Of a stretch of 64,000 nucleotides of DNA, positions 1 to 10,258 are shown piece after piece. The stretch is from Spiroplasma phoeniceum (GTDB taxonomy: Bacteria; Bacillota_I; Bacilli_A; Mycoplasmatales; Mycoplasmataceae): positions 620,001 through 684,000 of the forward strand of contig CP110830.1 of NCBI GenBank assembly GCA_026239495.1, written 5' to 3'. Below the pieces are notes generated by a model, which was not told the DNA's origin, made no database searches, and saw only the letters and a list, made by a program, of their open reading frames with translations. The position numbers and the translations under genes were made by a program. How positions within the stretch are numbered: position 1 is the stretch's first letter; each line of letters opens with the position of its first letter.

Positions 1-2
1 AA

Positions 3-1202
3 TTTAAAGATTATAAAGTAAAAGAAATAAAACCAAGAACATTAACTATTTTAAATGGGAAAATAACTTTTAAAAGAAGAAAATATTATAAAATTAATCC
101 AGAAACAGGTAAAGAAGAATATATTTTTCCTTTGGATAAACTTTTAGTAATTAAAAAATGACAAAGAATAGATAATTCTGTTAAAGAAAAAATATTATCA
201 TTTATTGGTAATAAAAAAACATATCAAGATATTTTAGATACTATAGAACATGTAAAAATTTGTATAAAAACAATTTCAAATATTATGAAAAATGAAAAAA
301 CTGATAAAGAATATTATATTAATAAAACTGATAAAAAAATAAAGGTACCTCATACTTTATATATTCAAATTGATGGAACTTATTTAAAAATGTGAAATGA
401 AAATAAAAAGGGGAAAGAAAAAATAAAAAAACATAGTATATTTTCAACTGTTCATACTGGTTTTAATAAAACAAAATCAACTAAAAAAAGACCTGTAATT
501 GCAAATAAATTAGGTGTTATAGAACTAGATAATATTCCAGAATATATTAAAAAAAATAGTAAATTAATTAATTTTGTTAGTAAATTACTTACATTAATTA
601 CCAGTTATTATGACATTAATGACAATATTGAATTTATGGTATTAGGAGATGGTGCACTTTGAATTAAAAATATGGTAAAATTTATTCAAGAATATTTTCC
701 TAAAAATAAAGTACATTACACGATAGATAAATTTCACCTTACAAGTAGATTTAAAAAATTATATCCTTATCAAAGTAAAAACAAAGAAAACAGAGAAACG
801 TACCATAAAGCAGTCGATTATTTTTTTAATGGTAAATATGAAGAATTATTAGAACGCGTAGAAAACAGTGCTTCTTTTATAAAAGAATCAAAAATGAAAT
901 TCTTAAAAGAGACAATTAAATTAATTAAAAATAATGAAGAAAGTGTCAGAAATCAAACATTATGAAATAATATTGGTTGTCATATTGAGGGTGATATATC
1001 ACATTACTGTAAGGGTGTTTTGGTTAAAAAAGCAACTTATCATGAAAAAACTATTAAAAATAAATTAAATACTAGTATGATGAATTTTAAAAATAAAATT
1101 AATTTATTTAATACTAATGAACCATTAGAAGAAAATAGAATTAATTATTTAGTTAATAATTTTGTAAATAATAGTTTACAATCAAACTTATATTTTTATT
1201 AA
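3..1202 (+). CDS. ISLre2-family (UPF0236) transposase, 5' end outside window
   Basis: About 399 residues stay open in code 4 (TGA as Trp at several codons) and end in TAA at 1200-1202. The protein has the lysine-rich, Asp-dependent look of ISLre2/UPF0236 transposases: an IDGTYLKMW segment, LGDGALWIK and YTIDKFHL carry the likely catalytic acidic residues. The N-terminus lies before the window. No internal stop is visible, so this copy could be functional if its start is intact. A truncated, nearly identical copy lies at 35829-36437. Family assignment is from recalled motifs. Confidence 0.75.
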
Positions 1203-1381
1203 TTTTATCTAAATAAATTAAATAACTTTAATAAACATGTATTTTTGTCGTGGAAAAATTTAAAAATAATGAAAAAATATATTGACAATAAAATTAAAAG
1301 TAATACAATTTAATTAAGTAAGTGTCATATTATTCCACAATTTCTAAGATATTAATTAAAACCCTTAAATAATACATACAA
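1203..1381 (+). mobile_element. Right end of the ISLre2 element
   Basis: No gene. The same A+T-rich 3' tail follows the truncated copy at 36438-36613, and the two match up to the motif AATACATACA and then diverge. That marks the approximate element end near 1381. Confidence 0.55.
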
Positions 1382-2028
1382 CCGATAAAACTATTATTAT
1401 TGATGTTACCGATACCCCAATCCAACGCCCAAAAAAAGACAAAAACAATATTATTCTGGTAAAAAGAAAAAACACACTATTAAAACACAAGTAATTATCG
1501 AACAAGAAACCAAAAAAAATTATTGCAACAAGTTTTTCGCTTGGAAAAAAACATGATTATGCTTTATTTAAAGAATCAAAAATCTCAATTTTAAAAAATA
1601 CCAAATTAATAGTTGATAGTGGTTATCAAGGAATTCAAAAAATTCACAATAATGTTCTAATTCCTACAAAAAAACAAAAAAAACCTTTAAATAAAGTACA
1701 AAAACAACGTAATAGAATAGTTTAAAGAATGAGAATTATTATTGAAAATATTTTTGCTATTCTTAAAAAATTTAAAATTATTACAGAAAAATATCGTAAT
1801 CGAAGAAAACGATTTAGTTTAAGATTTAATTTAATTGCTTCAATTTATAATTTGCAGTTAGCATAGAAGATTTATTTAAAATTAAAGAATTTAAATAATA
1901 AATTCATTTTTTGTTGTGGCAAAATATTAAATTTTTAAATAAAAAATATAATTAATTAAAATTATATTTTTCTATTAGTGTCTTTTTACAAATATTTGCA
2001 ATTTTTTAATAGGTTACGCAAGAAGTCT
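1382..2028 (+). mobile_element. IS5-family element, subtype B, 5'-truncated remnant
   Basis: Holds the second half of a subtype-B transposase (from the first catalytic Asp region on) and the right terminal repeat ending GCAAGAAGTCT. The reading frame has an in-frame TAA at 1723-1725 where sister copies read TCA (Ser), so it is dead. The left part was lost at the junction with the ISLre2 tail. Confidence 0.85.
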
Positions 2029-2031
2029 AAT

Positions 2032-2068
2032 AAAAGAAAAAGTTATTCAAAGAATAACTTTTTCTTTT
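2032..2068 (+). terminator. Strong stem-loop, likely bidirectional terminator
   Basis: A 17-bp perfect stem (2032-2048 with 2052-2068) has a 3-nt loop, A-rich on the left arm and U-rich on the right. It lies directly beside an IS end and upstream of the small-gene module. Terminator function is inferred from shape. Confidence 0.55.
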
Positions 2069-2415
2069 ATTATGTTTTATTTAACTAATCTTGTTGTATT
2101 GTTTTAAAATGATGTATCATGTACGATGAAGCGGCAAAAAAAAACAACTCTTGTTAAATAAAGGAGTTTTTTTTATTTATAAAACCAAATTATTTATTGA
2201 TTCAGAGAAAGGGCGGCATCTTAAATTCTTAAAATAGAAACTTTTTATTACAGCTTTTGTTAACTTTATAAAAGTTGTGTTAAACATTTATTAAATATCT
2301 TAGAAATCTTTACAAAATGTACCTTTTTTTCTCCTAATTTAATTTGTTGTCCTTTCTCTGTTTCAGTTAATTAATTTGCTAATAAAAAAACTTAATAAAA
2401 AGGAAGAAATAAGTA
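2069..2415 (+). other. Leader region of module copy 1
   Basis: No gene seen. A second hairpin with a T-run lies at about 2142-2172, after the motif GTACGATGAAGCGGC. From about 2192 the sequence is conserved with 62530-62755, the leader of module copy 3, ending in an AGGAAG ribosome-binding site before the ATG at 2416. Conservation over some 220 nt of non-coding DNA suggests a promoter or leader. Confidence 0.45.
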
Positions 2416-2540
2416 ATGAAAATTAATAAGCAACAACAAATTTGCGATATTGATAACTACTATAAAACAATATCATTCATTACTGAAGAATTTTTATCAA
2501 ATAAAGTTTTATGAACTTGTAAAAAGTATAAATATTTATT
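2416..2540 (+). pseudogene. N-terminal half of the module's 79-residue protein, split by an IS
   Basis: Begins MKINKQQQICDIDNYY and matches the first half of the intact 79-residue gene at 62756-62995. The reading frame runs into an IS5 end at 2541; the other half is at 10137-10253, 7.6 kb away. The ATT before the IS is the left target duplication. Function unknown. Confidence 0.7.
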
Positions 2541-2829
2541 AGACTTCTTGCGTAACCTATTAAAAAATTGCAAATATTTGTAAAAAGACACTAATAGAAA
2601 AATATAATTTTAATTAATTGTGTTTTTTATTTAAAAATTTAATATTTTGCCACAACAAAAAATGAATTTATTATTTAAATTCTTTAATTTTAAATAAATC
2701 TTCTATGCTAACTGCAAATTATAAATTGAAGCAATTAAATTAAATCTTAAACTAAATCGTTTTCTTCGATTAAGATATTTTTCTATAATAATTTTAAATT
2801 TTGGCGTCCTGTACGATGAACCGGCAAAA

Positions 2830-2857
2830 AACAAATCTTGTGAGATTGTTTTTTTTA
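2830..2857 (+). terminator. Rho-independent-type terminator
   Basis: The stem AACAAATCT/AGATTGTT with a TGTG loop is followed by a run of eight T. It follows a GTACGATGAACCGGC motif that resembles the one at about 2118, so the motif plus hairpin is a repeated unit, probably the end of a mobile module. Confidence 0.6.
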
Positions 2858-2867
2858 TTTTTATATT

Positions 2868-3934
2868 AGACTTCTTGCGATACCTGGTTTTATTATTAAA
2901 ATATTATTATAAAATATAATTTATGAGGATATTAAATTATGAAATTTGATGAATTTAAAAATATTAATGATAAAGAATGATTAAGATTAACAGGAATAAA
3001 GCAAGATATTTTTAATAAAATGTTAGATATTTTACAAGTAGCTGAAATAGAAAAATTTAAAAAAGGTGGCAAAACTAATAAATTATCACTAGAAAATCGA
3101 TTATTGATGACTTTATCGTATTGACGAGAATATCGAACTTATTTTCATCTTGGAAAAATTTCGGAATTAGTGAAGCTAATTGTTATCGCAATATCAAGTG
3201 AATTGAAGATATTTTAATTAAACACCCTGATTTTCAGCAAGTTGCTGGTAAAAAAGCACTAATAAATGATTATTTTAATGATAAAACTATTATTATTGAT
3301 GCTACCGAAACCCCAATCCAACGCCCAAAAAAAGACAAAAACAATCTTATTCTGGTAAAAAGAAAAAAAACACTATTAAAACACAAGTAATTATCGAACA
3401 AGAAACCAAAAAAATTATTGCAACAAGTTTTTCACTTGGTAAAAAAACACGATTATGCTTTATTTAAAGAATCAAAAATCTCAATTTTAAAAAATACCAA
3501 ATTAATAGTTGATAGTGGTTATCAAGGAATTCAAAAAATTCACAATAATGTTCTAATTCCTACAAAAAAACAAAAAAAACCTTTAAATAAAGTACAAAAA
3601 CAACGTAATAGAATAGTTTCAAGAATGAGAATTATTATTGAAAATATTTTTTCTATTCTTAAAAAATTTAAAATTATTACAGAAAAATATAGAAATCGTA
3701 GAAAACGATTTAGTTTAAGATTTAATTTAATTGCTTCAATTTATAATTTACAATTATTATAGTTATCATAAAAGATTTATTTAAAATTAACGAATTTGAA
3801 TAATAAAATAATTTTTCGTTGTGGCAAAATATTAAATTTTTAAATAAAAGACATAATTAATTAAAATTATAATTTTATATTAACCCTTTTTTACAAATAT
3901 TTGAAATTATTTTAATGGGTTATGCAAGAATTCT
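2868..3934 (+). mobile_element. IS5-family element, inactivated mosaic copy
   Basis: Flanked by ATT on both sides (2865-2867, 3935-3937). The transposase begins at 2940 like subtype A (MKFDEFKNINDKE) but has one A too few in the GGAAAAATTT run near 3152 and extra A residues near 3440, so the frame is broken. The 3' half (IPTKKQKKPLNKVQ, about 3560-3600) is subtype B. The right end reads GAATTCT instead of GAAGTCT. Confidence 0.85.
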
Positions 3935-3960
3935 ATTTTAGAAAGGAGGAAACTATTTAT

Positions 3961-4110
3961 ATGATTATTATTGTGATTTTATTGTATTAATCTGGTCTCG
4001 CGGTGATTTTTATAATTTTTGCGAAAAATGCCTTAAAGTTTAAAAAAATTTTGCCGCGCTTTTCAAAATACTTGGGAAAAATTCTAAGCGTTAAGCGAAG
4101 AATTTTATAA
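3961..4110 (+). pseudogene. Small membrane protein, internal stop
   Basis: A strong AAAGGAGG site precedes the ATG. The 49-codon frame gives MIIIVILLY, a TAA at 3988-3990, then a hydrophobic stretch and a basic tail (KKILPRFSKYLGK). The shape (one membrane segment, basic end) fits a small phage membrane protein. It sits beside the terminase remnant but on the opposite strand. Function unknown. Confidence 0.4.
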
Positions 4111-4120
4111 AGTTTCCCAA
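4072..4120. promoter_or_regulatory. Nested inverted repeat
   Basis: An outer stem TTGGGAAA/TTTCCCAA and an inner stem AATTCT/AGAATT form a 49-nt hairpin across the end of the small membrane ORF. It may be a terminator between the two opposed genes or structure within the ORF. No other gene is seen in 4121-4215. Confidence 0.4.
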
Positions 4121-4215
4121 ATTTGTTTGAAAGAACCTCAAAACTTTTTTAACTTGTAAGTCATTTTATCACAAAAATTTAAGAAAATCAACCGCTCGCC
4201 CAACAACAAGATTAG

Positions 4216-5953
4216 TTATAACCCCATTTTAAAACGATACGGATAAGAACCATAAAACAAAGCATCATATGGGTCATGATACATTTTACTATCGGGTATG
4301 TTTGTTTTGGTATCACTAAATCTTAGTTCACTAATGCACTTGTCTAAAAATGGGAAGTTATCTAAAATACCATATATTTTACCTTGAACAAACATTTTTC
4401 TTATTCAGGTTGCGCGATTGATTATACCCGCCTCTTTATTAAGAGATGTCTGATGTTTTTTGGCTTTAAACATCTTAATTTTATAACCTAAATAAGGGTA
4501 AATATCTTCTTGTAATTTTTGCATAAAATCGTGGGCATTAATATCATAATGAAATGTAGCATATTCAAAACCATCAAATTTATCAAATGTATTAATTATT
4601 CATTGTCCGTAATGTTCAACTATTTCATTTAAATTCATTGCGTTTTTTGGTGTAACAACATTTTCTTCAATTAAATATTTATCATATTCATTATTTTCAT
4701 TAATTTTATAACCACTAAATAAAAATATCGTATGGTCTTCACTACCATTAGCATAATCAACACCAATTGAATAACTATCAAATTGATAATTTTTTGTATT
4801 AGAATTATAAAAATCTTGTAGATTATAATCTTTAATATATTTACAATAATTTCGCAAAACATAAATACTGGGGTCATTGTCATTATATTCAAAACCATAA
4901 TATTCAAGTTCAAATAAATCAGGTCTCCCTTCTTTATTTGTTAAAACAAGTTTTTTAGTAATATCAGGTATTTTATTTCAAACAGCACCCATTGTTAATC
5001 TTAAATTAAAAACACCCAAGCCATTAAATGCCTGTGTATTTTCTGAATATACTTGATTGTGTTCTTTTAAAATGTTTTTAATTCTTTCATTTAAAGGTAA
5101 AAATAGCGTTACAAATTTTTCATAAAAGACATGGTATTTATCAAAAGGGTTAAAAGTAAATTGATTAGAATATGTTTTATGAAAATATGTTGTTACTGTT
5201 ATGTATTGTTTTGCTATGTTGTCTCATTCTTGAAATGTCCAAGATAATTCTTTTACTGGAATAGGATTATCTAAATTATATTGTTTATTATCATTTTCAT
5301 CCGTGTATTTTTTATAAGATACTTTTAAACTTTTAGAACGAAACATTGAAACTCTTAAATTATTATATCTTTTATCTAGTTCTTTGTCCGTTAAAATTTC
5401 TTTTTCTTCAGCATGTATCATTTCATCTGTTCACGCCGATATAATACCACTACCTTTACCAACTTTTCCCATAATTTTATTACCATTAGCATAACCAGCA
5501 AAGGCAATGCGAACACCACTATGAAAAACAATTTCACCACCTTCTTTAACATTTTTAGGTCAAACAATGCCATTGTCATTGTCGGGTCCTATATCAATCC
5601 CATATTTATCATATAAATAATTACAGACATTAATTGTATCACCAAATGTGGTATCTTCGTGGGTGTTGGCGTATCTTCGTAAAATATTAGATGAAGCATC
5701 GGTAAAATTACAAGCAAAAAACAATTTTTTTACTAAATGATTTCATGTTTTATTAGTACCACGCCCCGCTGAAACAAACTTAAAAAAAACTTGGCGAAGT
5801 AAAATATCGGGCATAACTATCACCGACAAAGTCTTTAAATACTTCTCAATCAAAACCAAAATTATAGTCACTAAAATTTAAATCATATTTTTTATTTAAA
5901 TGTTCATAACTAGTAATTCGTTTTTTATTATTAATTTTACAAAATTCTTGCAT
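4216..5953 (-). pseudogene. terL: Phage terminase large subunit, frameshifted near its start
   Basis: The long frame 4216-5814 (532 residues from the ATG at 5814) shows an ATPase half with a Walker-A-like SAGRGTNKT and a nuclease half with SIGVDYANGSEDHT, FHYDINAHDF and YHDPYDALFYG, the acidic motifs of large terminases that cut and package DNA. Upstream, 5780-5953 encodes 57 residues (MQEFCKINNKKRITSYE) that fit the terminase N-terminus in a different frame, so a 1-nt indel near 5815 breaks the gene. Translation from the ATG at 5814 (weak GGTGA site) would keep both domains. It is a relic of a tailed phage, separate from the plectroviruses. Confidence 0.75.
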
Positions 5954-5988
5954 ATTTATTGACCTTTTTATTTTATATATAATACATT

Positions 5989-7058
5989 AGACTTCTTGCA
6001 TAACCCATTAAAATAATTTCAAATATTTGTAAAAAGGGGTTAATATAAAATTATAATTTTAATTAATTATGTCTTTTATTTAAAAATTTAATATTTTGCC
6101 ACAACGAAAAATTATTTTATTATTCAAATTCGTTAATTTTAAATAAATCTTTTATGATAACTATAATAATTGTAAATTATAAATTGAAGCAATTAAATTA
6201 AATCTTAAACTAAATCGTTTTCTACGATTTCTATATTTTTCTGTAATAATTTTAAATTTTTTAAGAATAGCAAAAATATTTTCAATAATAATTCTTATTT
6301 TTGAAACTAGTCTATTATGTTGTTTTTGTTCTTTATTTAAATGTTTTTTCTTAGTTTTCTTTGTGGGCATTATAACATTATTGTGAATTTTTTGTATTCC
6401 TTGATAACCACTATCAACTATTAATTTGGTATTTTTTAAAATTGCGATTTTTGATTCTTTAAATAAAGCATAATCGTGTTTTTTACCAAGTGAAAAATTT
6501 GTTGCAATAATTTTTTTGGTTTCTTGTTCGATAATTACTTGTGTTTTAATAGTGTGTTTTTTCTTTTTACCAGAATAAGATTGTTTTTGTCTTTTTTTGG
6601 GCGTTGGATTGGGGTTTTGGTAGCATCAATAATAATAGTTTTATCATTAAAATAATCATTTATTAGTGCTTTTTTACCAGCAACTTGCTGAAAATCAGAA
6701 TGTTTAATTAAAATATCTTCAATTCACTTGATATTGCGATAACAATTAGCTTCACTAATTCCGAAATTTTTTCCAAGATGAAAATAAGTTCGATATTCTC
6801 GTCAATACGATAAAGTCATCAATAATCGATTTTCTAGTGATAATTTATTAGCTTTGCCACCTTTTTTAAATTTTTCTATTTCAGCTACTTGTAAAATATC
6901 TAACATTTTATTAAAAATATCTTGTTTTATTCCTGTTAATCTTAATCATTCTTTATCATTAATATTTTTAAATTCATCAAATTTCATAATTTAATATCCT
7001 CATAAATTATATTTTATAATAATATTTTAATAATAAAACCAGGTATCGCAAGAAGTTT
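5989..7058 (-). mobile_element. IS5-family element, subtype A, apparently intact
   Basis: 1070 bp with ends AGACTTCTTGC and GCAAGAAGTTT (one change in the outer repeat) and an ATT target duplication on both sides (5986-5988, 7059-7061). It lies between the terminase relic and an IS30 transposase. Confidence 0.9.
6161..6987 (-). CDS. IS5-family transposase, made by -1 frameshift
   Basis: A 150-residue first frame (MKFDEFKNINDKEWLRL, helix-turn-helix-rich) and a second frame overlap at a run of seven A followed by G, a classic A-AAA-AAG -1 slippery site. The 827-nt length fits exactly one -1 shift and gives about 275 residues. DDE residues are in IIIDATKTP, LIVDSGYQG and IIIENIFA. This copy has DATKTP where others have DATETP. 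Start ATG at 6987 with a GAGGATAT leader. No nonsense change seen. Confidence 0.85.
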
Positions 7059-7071
7059 ATTATAAGAAAAA

Positions 7072-9148
7072 ATGAAAGAAATTTGTATAAAAATGAGAAA
7101 ATTTAAACATTTAATATTTGATGAACGAGATTTATTTAAGGATTTATTGTTATCTGATACTTGTAAAAAGAAAAATGGCACAATTAATTTATCTGAAATA
7201 TCACGACAAACGGGTCGTGGAATTAATACTAGACTTCTTGCATAACCCATTAAAATAATTTCAAATATTTGTAAAAAGGGGTTAATATAAAATTATAATT
7301 TTAATTAATTATGTCTTTTATTTAAAAATTTAATATTTTGCCACAACGAAAAATTATTTTATTATTCAAATTCGTTAATTTTAAATAAATCTTTTATGAT
7401 AACTATAATAATTGTAAATTATAAATTGAAGCAATTAAATTAAATCTTAAACTAAATCGTTTTCTACGATTTCTATATTTTTCTGTAATAATTTTAAATT
7501 TTTTAAGAATAGCAAAAATATTTTCAATAATAATTCTTATTTTTGAAACTAGTCTATTATGTTGTTTTTGTTCTTTATTTAAATGTTTTTTCTTAGTTTT
7601 CTTTGTGGGCATTATAACATTATTGTGAATTTTTTGTATTCCTTGATAACCACTATCAACTATTAATTTGGTATTTTTTAAAATTGAGATTTTTGATTCT
7701 TTAAATAAAGCATAATCGTGTTTTTTTTACCAAGTGAAAAACTTGTTGCAATAATTTTTTTGGTTTCTTGTTCGATAATTACTTGTGTTTTAATAGTGTG
7801 TTTTTTCTTTTTACCAGAATAAGATTGTTTTTGTCTTTTTTTGGGCGTTGGATTGGGGTTTCGGTAGCATCAATAATAATAGTTTTATCATTAAAATAAT
7901 CATTTATTAGTGCTTTTTTACCAGCAACTTGCTGAAAATCAGGGTGTTTAATTAAAATATCTTCAATTCACTTGATATTGCGATAACAATTAGCTTCACT
8001 AATTCCGAAATTTTTTCCAAGATGAAAATAAGTTCGATATTCTCGTCAATACGATAAAGTCATCAATAATCGATTTTCTAGTGATAATTTATTAGCTTTG
8101 CCACCTTTTTTAAATTTTTCTATTTCAGCTACTTGTAAAATATCTAACATTTTATTAAAAATATCTTGTTTTATTCCTGTTAATCTCAACCATTCTTTAT
8201 CATTAATATTTTTAAATTCATCAAATTTCATAATTTAATATCCTCATAAATTATATTTTATAATAATATTTTAATAATAAAACCAGGTATCGCAAGAAGT
8301 CTACTGTTAAAAGAGAAATTAATCGATTTAAAAATATACAAGATTATAATCCATATCAAGCACAAAAAGATTATAAACAAAAACGTAAAAAATGTATTAA
8401 AAAACTACCTAAATTTACAAAAGAGCAGTTAGATTTTATTAAAATAAGATTTAATAAATACCGCGATAGACCCGAACAATTGATTTATCGTTATTTCTTG
8501 GAGTTTGGTGTTAAATTTCCTGCTTGTGTTAAAACATTGTATAAATGAATTTGCTTAGGTGAATTTGGATTAAAAAAAGAAAATTTACCCCATCGTGGTA
8601 AAAAATATAAAACAAAAGGAAAACCTGATAATCGTGGTAAATTAACTAACTTTAAATCAATTTGAGATATTGAAAATAAAGTTTCTAATGTTGGATGATT
8701 TGAAATGGATACTGTTGTAGGAAAAGACCATCAATCTAGTAATTTAGTTTTAGTAGAACAATCAAGTAAAAATTATTTTGTAATGAAATTAAAAAATAAT
8801 ACTGCTAATGAAGTTTTAGAAAAATTTAAAGAGATTGTTAAAAAAAATAATTTAATTAGGAAAATTAAAGGAATAATAACTGATAGAGGAAAATAATTTA
8901 GTAAATGAAGAGAAATGGAAATATTTACTGAAACACAAGTTTATTTTTGTGACCCCAGTAAACCACAACAAAAACCATTAATTGAGCATATGAACGGCGA
9001 ATTTAGATATTGACTTTCTAAGGGAATTGATTTTAATAATATTAGTCAAAAAATGATAGATTGAGTAGTTAATGTTATAAATGATAAACTCCGACTATGT
9101 TTAAATTGACTAAATGCAAAGACAATGTTTTTACAAAATTTTAAATAA
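7072..9148 (+). pseudogene. IS30-family transposase split by an IS5 element
   Basis: The first part, 7072-7230 (MRKFKHLIFDERDLFKDLL, N-terminal HTH), stops at an IS5 copy and resumes at 8306. Removing the IS and one ACT duplication restores the frame (GINT-VKREINRF). The core has EMDTVVGKD, ITDRGK and KPLIEHMNGEFR, the IS30 DDE triad region. A TAA at 8894-8896 replaces the Glu codon of the usual DRGKEF. It is therefore broken twice. The true start may have been lost at the IS junction. Confidence 0.8.
7231..8302 (-). mobile_element. IS5-family element, subtype A, frameshifted
   Basis: Target duplication ACT on both sides (7228-7230, 8303-8305), inserted in the IS30 transposase. The transposase (7403-8231) has the 7-A slippery site but two extra A residues in the run near 7726 (eight where intact copies have six), which destroys the second frame. 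It is otherwise nearly identical to the copy at 5989-7058. Confidence 0.88.
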
Positions 9149-9315
9149 ATTTATTAGTTAAAATTTAATAAATTATTTTTAGTGTGATTAAATATGAATA
9201 AAATAAGATAAAATTACAAAAATTTAATTTTTTATGAAAAAGTTGTTGCAATTTATTAAAAATATTTTATTATTAATTTAACAAGATATAAATTTGCCGT
9301 TTATATCTACACAGC
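9149..9315. other. A+T-rich spacer after the IS30 relic
   Basis: No gene seen. It ends TCTACACAGCGCC at the point where the split IS5 element resumes; the other side of that insertion starts GGCGTCCTG. The two edges look like a short imperfect inverted repeat and may be the ends of the inserted segment. Confidence 0.3.
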
Positions 9316-10136
9316 GCCTTTTTAAGAATAGCAAAAATATTTTCAATAATAATTCTTATTTTTGAAACTAGTCTATTATGTTGTTTTTGTTCTTTATTTA
9401 AATGTTTTTTCTTAGTTTTCTTTGTGGGCATTATAACATTATTGTGAATTTTTTGTATTCCTTGATAACCACTATCAACTATTAATTTGGTATTTTTTAA
9501 AATTGCGATTTTTGATTCTTTAAATAAAGCATAATCGTGTTTTTTACCAAGTGAAAAACTTGTTGCAATAATTTTTTTGGTTTCTTGTTCGATAATTACT
9601 TGTGTTTTAATAGTGTGTTTTTTTCTTTTTGCCAGAATAAGATTGTTTTTGTCTTTTTTTGGGCGTTGGATTGGGGTTTCGGTAACATCAATAATAATAG
9701 TTTTATCATTAAAATAATCATTTATTAGTGATTTTTTACCAGCGAGTTGTTGAAAATCAGAGTGTTTAATTAAAATATCTTCAATTCACTTGATATTGCG
9801 ATAACAACTAGATTCGCTAATATCAAAACTTTTAGCAAGATGAAAATAAGTTCGATATTATCGTTAATACGATAAAGTCATCAGTAGCCGATTTTCTAGT
9901 GATAATTTATTAGTTTTGCCACCTTTTTTAAATTTTTCTATTTCAGCTAGTTGTAAAATATTTAACATTTTATTAAAAGTAGTTTTTTTTACTCTGGTTA
10001 ATCGCAATAATTCTTTATCATTAATAAAATTAAATTTATCAAATTTCATAATTTTAATCTCCTATAATTTCTATTTTAATTTAAAAATATTTTATAGGAA
10101 TTTTAAAATAATTAGATTAGGTTATGCAAGAAGTCT

Positions 10137-10253
10137 AATAAATCATACAAAAGATAAAAAACAAAAGCGTTTTATAAACGATTAGAAAATTCAAAAATTA
10201 TCTTTGATTATGAAACTAGTTCTTTAAAACTTTGATTTTACAAAACAACTTAA
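10137..10253 (+). pseudogene. C-terminal half of the split 79-residue module protein
   Basis: Continues the gene begun at 2416, matching the TKDKKQKRF...LKLWFYKTT end of the copy at 62756-62995. One G is missing in the AAGCGTTTTATAAACG stretch relative to copy 3, so this half is also frameshifted. The TAA at 10251-10253 lies only about 5 nt before the structured RNA. Confidence 0.65.
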
Positions 10254-10258
10254 TGCAG

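Larger units (their letters stand above)
2541..10136 (-). mobile_element. IS5-family element (subtype B, mosaic) split by later insertions
   Basis: The right end lies at 2541-2801 and the rest at 9316-10136; joined at 2801/9316 they give one continuous element on the minus strand. The 5' part of its transposase is subtype B (MKFDKFNFINDKELLRL), while the part around 9316-9500 is subtype A, so the copy is a recombinant. Everything between 2802 and 9315 entered later. The frame is broken: a poly-A change at the frameshift region and TAA in place of a conserved TGA Trp codon (9861). Confidence 0.75.

Noticed and set aside
7014-7250. 78-residue minus-strand ORF
   Set aside because: Lies across an IS5 end and the antisense of the IS30 transposase start; a shadow frame.
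8285-9148. IS30 relic as part of the plectrovirus
   Set aside because: Its protein is clearly different from the viral IS30 transposase, and no virion genes adjoin it.
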